Source of the DNA: Pectinophora gossypiella
Taxonomy: Eukaryota; Arthropoda; Insecta; Lepidoptera; Gelechiidae
Assembly (NCBI RefSeq): GCF_024362695.1
Contig: NC_065429.1
Span: 7,505,849-7,569,848 of the forward strand
DNA length: 64,000 nucleotides
Reading direction: 5' to 3'
Shown here one piece after another: positions 1-12,411 of this stretch. The position numbers were made by a program, and so were the translations under genes. How positions within the stretch are numbered: position 1 is the first letter of the stretch; every line of letters begins with the position of its first letter. The notes beneath the pieces were generated by a model. That model ran no database searches, was not told where the DNA came from, and saw nothing but the letters and a program-made list of their open reading frames with translations.

Positions 1-324
1 GCAAACAAAGTCATCAAAGAATCTAACGTGTAACTAGTTTAAAGAACATACACAACTCACGAAGGCGGATTGCAGCCGAGGTCCACGCCCACTTGAGCAC
101 CCTCAGATCTGTTACTTTTCTGTACCAATTATCTGTGATCCAAACATGAATTCAGTGGTTTAGAGCCGGGATTCGATCCTCTGACACTATGTAAGTCACG
201 GTCATGCGTTCTTCTATCACGGTTTTTTTTCTATAAAAACATAAGCTCGCGACTACATCTCAATCGGTGTAATCAAGGTACATCCAACGCAATATGCACT
301 AAGACGACTTATTTGCTATAATAA

Positions 325-582
325 TCATCATCATCAGCCCATTATGCCTTCCCTATGAATGGATAGGGAGATCGGGCCTTAAACAGTGCGGATTGATGGT
401 TATTAACGACTGCTAATGCAGCCGGGATCAACGGCTTAACGTGCCTTCCGAAGCACGGAGGAGCTCGAGATAAAAACTTTTTTTTTGTGGTCACCCATCC
501 TATGACCGGCCTTTGCGAAAGTTGCTTAACTTCAACAATCGCAGACCGAGGGCGTTAACCGCTGCGCCACCGAGCTCCTCTA
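325..582 (-). mobile_element. SINE-C (5S rRNA/tRNA-like head)
   Basis: On the minus strand the head reads GAGCTCGGTGGCGCAGCGGT, then GTTGAAGTTAAGCAACTTTC and GGTCATAGGATGGGTGACCA, followed by the shared module. Its 3' end carries GATGATGATGAT repeats. Confidence 0.7.
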
Positions 583-594
583 AGCTATACTAAC

Positions 595-687
595 CTCCAT
601 ATTGCGGAGCGGCCTGGTGCGGCGGCGCCGGCAAGAAAGGTCCCTGGGGCGGCTGCGGCTGCGGATAGGCGCCCAGCGGTGGTGTCA
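595..687 (-). CDS. Pro/Gln-rich internal exon of an unidentified gene
   Basis: A GC-rich 93-bp block between acceptor GTTGTTACAG and donor ATGGAG|GTTAGT on the minus strand. The open frame reads PPLGAYPQPQPPQGPFLPAP, then PHQAAPQYG, a low-complexity proline/glutamine/alanine sequence of the kind found in adaptor or RNA-binding protein tails. It stands out sharply from its AT-rich surroundings, like the MED16 exons. I cannot name the gene and see no partner exon. In another frame the block runs to a stop and could join MED16 exon 19, but that frame shows no similarity to the MED16 end. Confidence 0.45.
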
Positions 688-763
688 CTGTAACAACCCG
701 CTACACTGTTAGCGCGCGCCGGCGTGATGCTGCCCGGCGGGCGTTGGCACCCGACATATCAGG

Positions 764-962
764 ACATGAGGCTAATCAAGACCGATTTAAATAAGGCCAT
801 TTTTGAAATTACTGCCAATTTTTGGCTTAGCGTTACAAAGTAAAAAAAACTGTGATAGGTAGAGGTTTCGGCCAATCAGAAGCGTTGTTGATGACGTCAT
901 GAACACTTGTGATTGGTCTTTTTTGTAGATTTTTAACAACGCTAAGCCATTTTAGCCTCGTG
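764..962. repeat. Small MITE-like inverted repeat
   Basis: ATGAGGCTAA and TTAGCCTCGTG at the ends, and TTTTGGCTTAGCGTTA facing AACGCTAAGCCATTTT inside. Confidence 0.5.
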
Positions 963-1714
963 TGAATCTGACGTGTCGGTTGCTAGTCAGCCGGTCGGGT
1001 CGTATCCGCAACCCAAGCCCGAGCATTCACGCTTGACGCAGCGGTGTTACCATGCTAAAACCAGTGTTGCAGTTTTAAAATTTAAAATTAATAACACCGG
1101 TCACAAAACATATGAGACGACACTTAGGTGCTTCGTTTGTACACAAAGTGGGGATAATAGTGAAAAAAAATTGTAATAACGAATATTAAAAATGTTTCAT
1201 ACATTTCCCGCCGGCGTGCGTAAAACCATTTCAATTATATACTACACAGGAAATTTTTGAAAAGGTTTCCTAAATTCTTAATCTAAGATTCACGGCAACA
1301 CTGTTTTTGCAAGGCATTCGCATGGATGAGAGGAATAATGTTACGAAAATATAGATACCGGTAACTTTATAATAGTAGTAATTTTATTATTTTTATTTTG
1401 TCCACGTCTCATCCACACGCAATCACTGGGTCAGTGTTAACGACAAGCGATGCCCATACAAGGCGAAGTCCACCAAATTTAGAGTTTCATCAAACAAAGT
1501 TAAAAATACAAGACACATTCAAAATTCGCTTAAAAATTTCGACAACTACCTTCGTTTTTCACTCTGAAAAAGCGGCAGTAAAAAGCCAATTGTATGAGAG
1601 CGACCTTTGAACGCACCTTCGGAAAATGTGTTTGAAAAAACTCGTGTGGTGAGCACTTCGGCCCAGTTTAAGAAAAAAATATTTTTTTAAACTGCCCCGA
1701 AGGCAAACAATGAT
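962..1714. other. AT-rich sequence without recognised feature
   Basis: Only short chance ORFs (for example 973-1176 and 1398-1610) with no family likeness. Confidence 0.5.
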
Positions 1715-1900
1715 TTGGTAGGTTAAACTCGTCGAACACGACTTTAGCGAGTGCTGACAAACCTACCAAATGTTATTTACAATGCATTCCTATGGTCACA
1801 CTGGCTCTGACTGGCTGTATGAAAAAACATTTTCTTTTTTCATACAATCAGCAGGGTTTAGTAAAGCTCTGTGCAGTGTAGAAGCCACTGTGACCATTTC
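1715..1900. repeat. Two adjacent inverted repeats
   Basis: TTTGGTAGGTTAAACTCG faces AAACCTACCAAA (1718-1770), and GGTCACACTGGCT faces AGCCACTGTGACC (1794-1898) with a TATGAAAAAAC...TTTTTTCATA inner stem. Likely remnants of foldback elements. Confidence 0.45.
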
Positions 1901-4699
1901 ATTTGTATAAAACTTAAAACAATAATCACACGATTAAGAACCTTTAGGAAAAGACATTTATTTTATCAAATATTTATCTGTAGAAGAACTGCTGATCGAT
2001 TTTCGAAGTATTTCGAAATTTAAATACGAGATTAACTGTCTTCACTCCAGAAAATATTGGTAAAAGTTATTTAATGGACAAAATTGAAAATAAATATTTT
2101 TAGTTTTTAATGTGAAAATCGACCAAAGTATTATGACCCACGCACGCTCAAAATAATATCAAACATATTATATTTTTGAATTTCGAACTTTTGAAAGTAG
2201 GTAACTCCATTTTTTGTATTTCTTTAAAGGTTTGTTAAAAAAAATATAATAAAATTGCCAAGTAGTCTTGTCGTGCGTGCGCTATCTAAAAATCATCAAA
2301 AAACATGGTGGTCGAACATATCCAGACACCGTGGATACATTGTGAACATTCCTCCAAAATTATCATTATCTATCTTTAACTAACTATGATACTCGTTACC
2401 AAGATTTGTGTTCAAAACGTTTTTGCCAAAAATCAAAACTAACAATTCCATAATATTTTGCTGTTTTTGATAAAAGCGTTTATGCAAAAAAGCGAAAGTC
2501 TAATTGAAAAAAATAAAAAAAACGACTATGATATGAGTGCGTTGAAGGACACAGAAGCATGCAAGATAAAACAAATACTAGAAAATAACTAAAAATCTTT
2601 TCAACACCATGCATTCTCCGCCATATTTATTATTAAGATCTAAAAAAGTATAATACTTAAACTCCAAACTAAATTATCTACATCTACCAGAATTATTTAT
2701 ATCTATAAAATCAGGTGCTCCGGGAAGCCACGTTCGAGCGAACAAAACAAAAGACATGCTGACAAAAAAAACCGCTGTTTAAAACAGCAAAATGTCGGAA
2801 AAGTTGTTAAAACGACAAAAATCCTGGTAGTAACCCCTCGCCAAACACGTTACTGCAAATTAGGCCAGTACTGGAATGCATGCCAAGTTCCAGTCGTATT
2901 TTCATTACATATTTGGCAATATGTTTCTTGGCTTACTTTATTATTTTTAATAAATTACTTGGTTACATAAAGCCATTATTTGTTTGTAATGTAACCAAAA
3001 ACGTGAAAATCTTTTCAATTGCATAAGGTTCAATTAAATTGAAACCAATTGACTCAAAATCAATTAATAGGATCCATTTGGCATACATTTCAATATGGCA
3101 ACAGGAATAATCAAACATATAGTAAAGCTTAATTTATAGTTAAATTGCAAGCTAGGTCTGCTATATCCTTTTAAAACAGACCCTAGAGTATAAAATATAT
3201 ATCAAACTGATATATCTATATGATAAATAAACTATTTTATTTCTAATATATAAATTAAATAAGTCCCTTAGAACCTGGAACCCTGAAAAGACTTGGAACG
3301 ACCGAGAGGGAATACCAAAATGAAAAGTGGGAAACTGATTGAGTGGTGTTGATTGTGGGTAGTTTAAAATTCGGACCGCTCTGGCATACGTCCCTGTCCT
3401 TCATAAGCTTATATAGCATGCAGACCGTCAATAGCTGTGGATATGTCGCTATAGACAGCTTGGCCAATGGAGATCAGATTCTGCAGAAAATCTACTTTAA
3501 AAATATTTACTGTAATAAAAAAGTAAAAATTTTTTCATAAGATTTTTTTTGTTTGACTTTTTCTATCTGCTATTTTGTGTTTATATTTTTTCCGCCATTA
3601 TGATGGCAGTAGCCGAAATATAGCAACTGTATAAAGCGCGCGACGCGATTTTTTATCACCCACCCGCCAATATCGTTAGTTCATATAACGCAACGCGCGC
3701 GATTTGCGTTCGCACACTACAGGGGCTTGGTGTACAGCAGATTGGTGTTCCGAACAGCCTAATCTCCATTCGCCTACCTTACTCTAGGCACACACGCACT
3801 AACATATTTCATTCCTGTTAACATATCGATTCAATTCAAGGACCAATTACTTTCAACTCTGTAAAAAACTTACACTAAAATAAAAATAAAAAGTGAATTT
3901 TATAGGGTTGGCAAGTAACTGGAATTGACTTGAACTGTACACGACTATTTTAATGTATTTTAAAATTTAATGTTCAGTCGTGCACAATCCAATGTAAGTT
4001 AATACTCAAACATTTTGTGTTTTAAACATACAAGTTATAAAACAACGCGAAAAAATATTTTTCTTGTCGTTTGCACCATCACCTTACTTGGTATAATTAT
4101 GAACACAAAAATTATTAAAAAAGTGCTAGTTTACCTTTTTGTGTCCATTTTAGTAAAATAAATCAGCTTTTTATAAATTCTAGACCACTATTTTGTTGTC
4201 AAGCTAAATCTTTGTTGGTACCTTTTGTTTTTTTTTTTTTAATAAATCTGATTTATTTTAAAATTAATGTTAGTATTCAACACACAATCTTAACTAAAGG
4301 AAAGGACAAGACTTTTACATTTTCTAAATTAATGTAAAAATAAAAGTCAAGCCCTAAGCACATATTAGACCTATCCTAATATGGTGCTAGAAGATTAAAA
4401 TCTGAGGTTAGCTGGACTAGAGCACAAAACACGTGTCAGATTTCAATCTTAAATAAAAAGAATGACGTCATTTTTTGTTTTATTTTACGAAAATTTATCT
4501 TTTACGTCATTCTAATTTGGTCGTAATTCTAAAGAGTTAGCTTATAAAACTATGTAAGAAAAACTCAAAAAAAAAAAACAACTCAAACAAAGACGTCCCT
4601 ATTGTAAAATAAATAGGGAATCTTGATGACAGAGGAGCACTTCTTTAAAAAAAAACACTATGCTTCTCTGTCTTAAGAGGTGCAAAAATTCTAGCAATT
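1901..4699. other. AT-rich sequence without recognised gene
   Basis: Long A/T runs and short inverted repeats. A GC-rich part at 3625-3720 (AAGCGCGCGACGCG facing CGCGCGCGATT) looks like an old repeat. A hairpin-like ACTTTTACATT...AATGTAAAAATAAAAGT is at 4311. Confidence 0.5.
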
Positions 4700-4836
4700 T
4701 TATAATAATGGCCAGTCTTTTAAGAAGTAATTTAAAAATAAATATTTTGTAATTTACTGTTGCATAATAGTAGTTCTTAGAAGTATAAAGTTTTTATTTT
4801 TTTAAATAGCAAAAATGACTGGCCATTATTTTTAAT
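4700..4836. repeat. Short foldback MITE
   Basis: AATAATGGCCAGTC on the left faces GACTGGCCATTATT on the right, about 130 bp apart, with AT-rich sequence between. Confidence 0.6.
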
Positions 4837-5387
4837 GTAAAAAAATCAATGTGTTAAAAATCAAATAAAAAATAAGCTGTGAACTAAATTTTGGAAATGA
4901 AAAATTAAAAGAAGTGGTAGCAGGAAACATCAATTAATTAATAAATTACGGGAGTCTTGTCTTTCGGAGATATTATTTTTTAATTTTACTTTTTATGCAA
5001 AAAGACAAAACTTGGACTTACACAACTTATTTTTTATAAATGTTAACTAAGAAATCTGACAGGCGAGCATGTTTTTTTTAATAAGATATTTATTTCCGGA
5101 AGGACTTTTTTATCTATACATATAAAATTCAAGCAAAAAACATCTACTGTACAGCCAACCATTTAGCTTCAGTCAAATGCAGTCCTCCCAGAAAAAAAAA
5201 ACAAAGTATATATTTTTTAATTTTCTTTTTTACTTTGCAAACATGATCGTAAGTCTGATTTATGAATAAAAAACGTAGTGATGGTTTGACTGCTACTCAA
5301 TAGTTCTGTTTTTACACAAAAAAATATGTTTCACATGAATATAAGTCTAAGTGTATATAAGTCTATTTTAAACTCACAAAATCTGCT

Positions 5388-5553
5388 TCGGAAGGCACGT
5401 TAAGCCGTTGGTCCCGGTTATTACTTACTGATGTAAGTACGTAGTCGTTATATGAGTCATGTCAGGGGCCTTTGGCGGCTCAATAGTAACCCTGACACCA
5501 GGGTTGATGAGGTTGGTACTCCACCTCACAACTCACACGATAGAAGAAGAAGA
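5388..5553 (+). mobile_element. SINE-B 3' part
   Basis: Shared module CTTCGGAAGGCACGTTAAGC, then GACACCAGGGTTGATGAGG and end CACACGATAGAAGAAGAAG. Confidence 0.65.
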
Positions 5554-5834
5554 CTCACAAAATGATAAAACAAGTCAGGTCTAGTTAGTAGTTTAAAAAA
5601 ATACTGCAAAATGTAGTGAACTTCTGCATTTTTATTAATTTTCTATTTCCAACAAGAGATGGCAGCTTTGATAAAAAAATAGAATTGTTAGCAGCAGTCA
5701 ACCCACCACTGGGTTACAATCGAATCAATAACACATACGATCGTCCACACGCCGATACGCACATATCATATATTGGTCTCTCTTTAACTATCCAAAGAAA
5801 AAATAAAGAAAAGAAAATTCTATGTGTGTCATTA

Positions 5835-5910
5835 CATGAGGTATTAGTCGTCGGGCGCGCGGGCAGGGCGGCGCCGCGGTCTCGCTGCCTCGCCTGGGGG
5901 TCGCACACTG
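5835..5910. other. GC-rich island, possible exon
   Basis: GC content like the MED16 exons, in an AT-rich region. On the minus strand an acceptor-like TAACGTCAG is followed by an open stretch (SVRPPGEAARPRRRPARAPDD, stop); on the plus strand VVGRAGRAAPRSRCLAWGSH is open. Neither is recognisable. Confidence 0.25.
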
Positions 5911-5957
5911 ACGTTACAAACCAACTCGCAACAGCCGGGACGGTTAACCATCCCTGA

Positions 5958-8517
5958 CCTCACACACCTCGGAGACCGAGAACTTTGTCCTCGACTCACA
6001 ATTATTATAAGCACATATCTTTTCGCTTGAGTTCGTGTAAATATTTTTAGGAAGTTGCACGTATCTCAAGTGATATTATTTATTATAAATTACATGTAAT
6101 TTAAAGTACACTTGGAAATAAATAGGAATATCTCCAAGTTTATAAGGTTTAAGAGCTAAGCGTAATTCAAATGAAGCTTGACATTTGTAACGCAAGGTTG
6201 CATACTGATGTCTTTGTGAATAATTCAACGTTTGTTTAACATAAGTAAACAATAATAGAAGTGGGCGGATTATCATGTCATCTATTATTTGGGACGTCAC
6301 TAGAGCAAACTGGTATTTTGTTTATAGTAAAAAATCTTCATTAATCTTTTTACCCAGTGAGAGATGTGTTATATATCTGTCGGGTGAAGTTGTGTGTGTT
6401 ATATGCCTATTCAGTTGGACACAAACTTAACATAATCTTAGTTTGACAGCTCAATTAGTGCTGTCCTTCACTTACAATAAATACAAGAAAGAGATGGAGT
6501 ATGAGTTCTGTCAAATTAAGTTATGAAACTATAAGTTTAAAGCCTGACAGAAAACCTGACTGGAAAAATAATTATTTTTTTATTTATTTATTATATAATG
6601 TGTTTCCACTATGTGTCTTAAATGCAAGATTCTACTCTATTCTACTCAGAATTATCTGTGTATCAAAGTTATCTGTGTTATAAATTCAACATAATTATTG
6701 AGTAAATAAAAAAAAACTTATAAAAATTTACTCTGTGGGTGCCCGAATTGGCACCATTGAGTTAAGCCAAAGCAAACTAATCTTAATCTTATTTTCATTT
6801 GTTTCAGTTCATAACAGACTTATGGACGGAAAGCTGGCTAGGTAAGTAGTTCCTTGACATAATCTTTAGTATATATTGCATGACCTAACCCACATTACAA
6901 CCTACATTGATTGACCCACATAAAGTGCAAGGCCTATCAAACTATTAATAAAATTGGGATGACACCACTTTGTCAGCTTACTAGGGTAAGTATTTATTAA
7001 AAACTTTCTTCATTAAAATTCAACTCATAAAATATTTAACATACAGATCTGTGTATGTGTATTATAGTTAAAAAAAATATTGATTTAAACTTTTAATAGA
7101 TGACAATTATGTCATCTTAAGTCAGTAATTAATCAGAAGTGTATATAACACAGGTAATCAATGTAGATTCTAGAATTCTTTACAAACAATAGATTTACAA
7201 ACAAATACCTACCTATACATGGAAGAAATGTCTAGTCATAAGAGGAAGCATTACTGGAATTATCTTATTCTAATATAGGCAGGTACCTACCTACCTACAT
7301 AAAAATGCATGAAAATTTTCTGTGACCTACTTAGAAATTGACCAATTTATCGATTAATTAACAAAGATTCCGATTCTGATTACGCTAGTAAGGGGTAAGA
7401 CGGTAAAACCTTAGAAAATTTCTAAGAATTACTATGAAAAAGTGGGTAATTATAAGCTCAGAAAAGTTGTCTATGTGTAAGGAGATTGGGGTGTTTGTCA
7501 GAAGTTTATAGCCCAAACGTAAACTGTAGGCTCATGAATCAGTTGTTATGATGAATGGGCCTAAATATAGCTCTGCTCCGGACCAAAATCCCGCATATAG
7601 GAGTACCCTGGCGACCATCTTGCTTTCCACCATTTATCGATCTGCGCCGCGAAAATTCGGAAAAATCTGATTTTTACGCCGAATTTCTCACAAAAACAAC
7701 GGTAAATTAAATCCGGAAAGTTAATAAGAGCGTAAAACAACAATAATGTAACAAAAACTAGTCAATCAAGGTCTTATAAGTGACGTTACTCATGTCAAGC
7801 TATTCTTCGAGAGAGAACAAAGGCAAAATAAATAAAGCGCATAAATACCTTTTTTGTCTGCCATTTATAATAACTACAAAGTGTTTACTAGTAAAAACTT
7901 GTGCACTTATGTTAGCTCGCTGCTGGATTATCGAGAAATTTGCAATTGAACAACGCAGTCGCAGAACGCTCGCTTCGATCGCCAACAATTTGCTGTCTGC
8001 TAGTGATGCGACACGTTACCGGTTATTACCGAAATGTCAGTTGAATTCAAAAGGGATGTACAATCGATCGATTTTGTTACGGTTTTACAAACATTCAGTG
8101 ATTCCTTTAAATATTTCTCACGGCATTTTCAACGGAATATATAATTTACATAGAATTTGTTTATATACTTTACATTTGAGAGTGTCAGACTCAAAAAAGC
8201 GGTGGTTATCATGGAAAATAACTTTGTACCTATGACTTTGAGGGCACGTCAACGGACGGAATCTAACATAGTATCACGCCTGTATCAACCAAGGGGTAGG
8301 CAGAGGTGTGTAGTATATACACCCACTCCTCGCCAGCTATGTTTAAGTATACTTTATTATGGGACGAGCGAATCTTGGGCACATATTCCAATTCAAAAAT
8401 ATATGTATTTAGTAGGTAACATAGTTACACAGGCCTCCCATATTCAAAGAGGATGGGAAGGGATAATAAAAGGCCTCAATATTTTTACTTAGATTTATTT
8501 ACAATACATTTAGCTTA
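5958..8517. other. No gene recognised
   Basis: The 151-codon open frame at 7780-8235 shows no motif or codon bias. 8268-8395 is a dispersed repeat (ATCACGCCTGTATCAACC, GGGGTAGGCAGAGG), also at 14060, 44155, 49632, 55715 and 61225. Confidence 0.5.
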
Positions 8518-10430
8518 GCACAGTGAGGCACTTTCCAGGCTACGTTCCCTAAAATAAGATATAGATGGCGCTGTAAAAACTTTCCTTCTTGTAACCTTCT
8601 AAGGGCTATGAACCTTTCTGGCATATCTCAGTGGCGCCACCTAGCGGATTTTTTAAAACTGCGGCGCACGATGAAACCTGTGCAAATCGATAGGGGACAC
8701 TTGTCTGAACAAAAAAGCTTTAATGGACCTATGCTCTAAAGTGTCACGTTTTCAAGATATCTAGCTTGAAAGTTACGAAAAGTGTCGTATGGATAAATCG
8801 ATTTTACTATTTATCTATATACAATCGTAATATAGTGACAAAGTGATTGATTATACATGAAACATTATTTAATATACAACATATTTATCTTATTGAAAAA
8901 ATGAAATTAATAAATACTTGCAACAACATTAATGGTTTTTGTCTTTGCTACATTATATAGGAAGTACATAGGTACTTAACTGTGCACACCTTATCTAAGG
9001 TTACTAATTGCAAACTGAGTTTATCAGTTTGTGTTATGTATGATATAGGCGTCATTTACTCCTTAACTTGATTTTACTTGACACAACGATAGGATCTAAT
9101 GAAATATAAAATAAAGTTTACATTTTTATAAACGCAATGCGTTTAGTGCGGCATCATTAGTACTCGTTAAAAAGCAGAATTCTCGAAGTTTAAGAAATCT
9201 GTGTAAGAGAAACAAAATGGTGTACTTATTAGCTGCCATTTTGCTTTCTCGTTTAATTCCAGGAACTACGAAAATGGAGGTCCTTTGTTTAAAGTTGCAC
9301 GAATTTCTATTATTTCGGCGGAATCAACAAGGATAGCGAATAGCCATACAATAAGTGTGAGTGAGACAACATCATACAATAAATACAATAGGACGATTGG
9401 CAGCCGGGTGAACTTTCAGTCAGTTTGCCACTTTCATCTTCAACGTGCGCACGCGCTTTTCTCTGTTCTGAGACTCTATCCTGTTCATTCTGTTGTATTT
9501 GTTACCACTGTTGAGTTTGTTAATATTCCTCTTGAGTTTGTTAGTATTTTTGTTGACTTTGTTAGTGTTATTGTTGAATTTGTTGTTGTTGTCTTGGCAA
9601 GATGTCCAGTCATGTTGGTGCCAAGCAATGTTTTTTGTTGTGGTGTAAGCACTGTTCGTGGCCCGCGCCGAAGATCTCGGCGTCCTATATAGTCTTACTT
9701 GACAACTGAAGATTATATTGCTAGGCACCCCAACATCCTGAATTATGCTCGCCACTTATTTGACGATCGAGAGCTAAGTAATCTTATTTGAACATTGCAA
9801 AAATTAAAAATCTCAGTATGCAGTGTATCTGGTATCTATATTATAGTCCCTGGTCAGTATAATACATAAAATGACAATGTATAATTCGGCTCGTTTCTCA
9901 ATCGTGCTTTTCATAATCGAAATGTCATACGAAAAAAAATTCGTGTATGAAAATAATATATATCCTACTTTATCGAAGCTCTCATTATGTAGCGTCTTAG
10001 ACGGAGTGTAATCAACGCAAAACATTTTTAACAGAAAGTCGTCAACTTATCTCTATTATAATTAGCCAGAGATAGCTCTTACGCCAAGCGTATCACTTGT
10101 GTACCAGACTTACGCTTTCAATAGATTTTATAGCCAACTATTACCACTTAATTATGTATAATAAATGATATTTGCATTTTTTGTAACAGTAGAGAGTAAT
10201 CAGTTCATATTAATGCAAGCACAACGGTAAGGCTGTTTTTTCATCTGACATGTGCTACGTTGCTAGGTTTAATATCCACCAATCAGATAATTGGGTCTGA
10301 TTCTGATCGGCACAATGAACCCGATTGTAGGGTATGCAACGTAGCATCTAGCATGTTACTGGTGGAAACGCAGTCTAAATGTGACGTACTTACTTCATTA
10401 TTGATGGAACAGTATTCTTATCGTTTCCAG

Positions 10431-11107
10431 CTAACTACGCAATACCGAATATGCCACATTTAAAAGAGGAAGTGAGGATTGCTTGCGCCCTAATAAATGC
10501 CTTCGGAAAACGGGTGACAGATCACCCACTCGTAAATGAAATAATCAACGATATATACCTTAAGCACGACGCCCCAAACTATCTGTGCGAGTTTGTAATA
10601 CAAAACAATTTAAATCAACGCAGAGCCGCTTTCCAAGCTATGAACTCAAGTGAAGGCTTTCAACAGTTTCCCATCTTATCATATGAGGATCTGTTGATAA
10701 TGTCTCTGGGGCCGTATCAAGTGACGCAGGCAAGAAGCTACTATGGCGAACACCTAAAAGAAAACGGAACGTTTTTCATTGAAGTGTATGAAGATTTTGA
10801 AGTTGACTATAATTTAAATCAATACAACATAGTAGTTTGTGATCCTTGGCTGACAAGAGCTAAAATACTCTCGAGGCACCAGAGCAACAGAATTTATTTT
10901 GTATATATCTTGCTAAATAATAGTTTGAAAAACAGAAATAAACTTGTCGGTCACTATTGCAGCTGTATAGTTGGAAAACGGACACTCGGGTGCTGTGCTC
11001 ATGTCATGTGCATAGTTTGGTATATGGGATGGGCTCGGCACCAAGCAATTCAACCCCCTGCTGCCTTTTTAGATCAAGTTATTATTTCTGATGAAGAAGA
11101 AGATTGA
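10431..11107 (+). CDS. C-terminal exon of a DDE_Tnp_4/SWIM transposase
   Basis: Starts after a good acceptor (CGTTTCCAG at 10421-10430) and stays open for about 225 residues to TGA at 11105. It begins with a stretch ending VRIACALINAFGKR, like the end of the DDE_Tnp_4 catalytic domain, and ends with a SWIM zinc motif, CSC-x9-CAH (YCSCIVGKRTLGCCAHV), followed by WYMGWARHQ, the usual layout of this insect and cnidarian transposase family. If the exon is unspliced, the first ATG is at 10451. The preceding catalytic exons are not recognisable in 8800-10420. The lack of stops suggests recent activity or a retained function. Confidence 0.65.
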
Positions 11108-12027
11108 TTATTCAAGAAGACTGATATTCATTATCCTAATAGGTACGAATTTGTATAAAAAAAGCCTATTTGTTATAAGTATATACACTGTATGTATTCA
11201 ATAACAATTAGTATTGATTTCATTTTAAGCAAAATATAAATAACTATATGACTACTTTTACGATGTTTTATTTCATACTTATAAAAACACAACTAAGAAA
11301 ATCGATGAATAATTGAACAATGTGTTCATGTAATATGATTGTTATGAACTAAACAGCTTAAGGTCCCGTTGCATTGAAGGCACACACCCCGTTGGTGTGT
11401 CTATACGAACTAGGTATGTTCCATACACTGCTGTAAAGTAAAGTAGTCCTAAAAGCGAATTTTCACACCCCACCTGCTTTCATTGAATAAACATAAAAAC
11501 TCAAAAAGTGTGAAATTGTTAGACAATCATAGCAAATAACTTTGAGCGTGATTACCACGAGAATAAGTCATGAGCTGTACATCTCACGACGCGTTTCTGG
11601 ATTTCTTTTAAGTTACACATAAAAGTAAGTTATAGATATTTATTTTACCTATTTTCTATTTATTTATTTTTCAATAAAGTAAATATGTGGTATATTAAAC
11701 ACTAATATTCCATGCATAATCACTTAGTCATTATATTCCAATTGCATATAAAAGTAAAATCGATTTGTTCATACAACACTTTTCGGAACTTTCAAGCTAA
11801 ATATCTTGAAAACGTGACGCTTTAGAGCATAGGTTCATTAAAGCTTTTTTGTTCAGAAAAGTGCCCCCTATCGATATGCACAGGTTTCATCGTGCGCCGC
11901 AGTTTTAAAAAATCCGCTAGGTGGCGCCACCAGGCTATGCCAGCCTCCATAGTGAAATGTTCAATGCCCTTTGCATCTTTTATCTTTGTTTTTGGGTATA
12001 AATGATAACCCTTTTTATTACACCCAG

Positions 12028-12178
12028 ACAATAATAGAATAGAATAGAAATAGTTTATTATGAAAGGACGCCACACACAAAAAGAAAGACAACAACATCA
12101 TATCAAATTTCCACTAAAACAATTACAAAAAAGCAAGACGGATGTTAGTCGAAATGATCATAAGGTGGTGGGGTAATT
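12028..12178 (-). mobile_element. 5'-truncated LINE tail inside the transposon right arm
   Basis: On the minus strand this ends AATAAACTATTTC followed by TTCTA repeats, a usual non-LTR 3' end. It interrupts the transposon repeat: uninterrupted copies at 54650 and 15815 run straight through this point. Confidence 0.55.
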
Positions 12179-12411
12179 ACATCTTCCACCCATTATTATT
12201 CTGATAAAAATAAAGATAAGCAATATAGGTATACACACACAACAGGTAGCAACATAATCTGACCCAAATATCAAGCAACAACTATTTTAATATATGGTTC
12301 TTATTTTGTACTCGAGTAATGAGAAAATTGGAAATTATCACGTTGAATTTGGACAGCGCCATCTGTACCTATTATTTTTGGGGAACGTAAACTTGAAAGT
12401 TCCTCATTGGT

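Larger units (their letters stand above)
8518..12411 (+). mobile_element. DNA transposon with long inverted repeats, THAP-like and SWIM transposase remnants
   Basis: The left end (8518-8800: TGAGGCACTTTCCAGGCT, then AGATGGCGCTGT) recurs inverted at 11755-11945 and 12345-12411 (AGATGGCGCTGT and TGAGGAACTTTCAAG in reverse complement). Between the repeats lies a transposase C-terminal exon (10431-11107). Sequence inside the repeats can be read as part of a THAP-like domain (CxxxxC...HLYP). The right arm is broken by a LINE tail (12028-12178). The family looks like the DDE_Tnp_4 plus SWIM group (ISL2EU/Harbinger-like), an inference from protein motifs. Most of the catalytic DDE part is missing or too diverged to read, so this copy is probably not autonomous. 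Confidence 0.6.

Noticed and set aside
5845..5897. Terminal MED16 exon
   Set aside because: The frame and acceptor fit (AG plus T GTG CGA), but the peptide has no likeness to the MED16 C-terminus, so it is kept only as a GC island.
7780..8235. 151-codon open frame
   Set aside because: No ATG start at its 5' edge, no motif, no codon bias; overlapping antisense frame equally open. Probably chance.
9285..9755. Overlapping open frames of about 110-135 codons on both strands
   Set aside because: They are translations of a low-complexity GTT/TTG-rich stretch.
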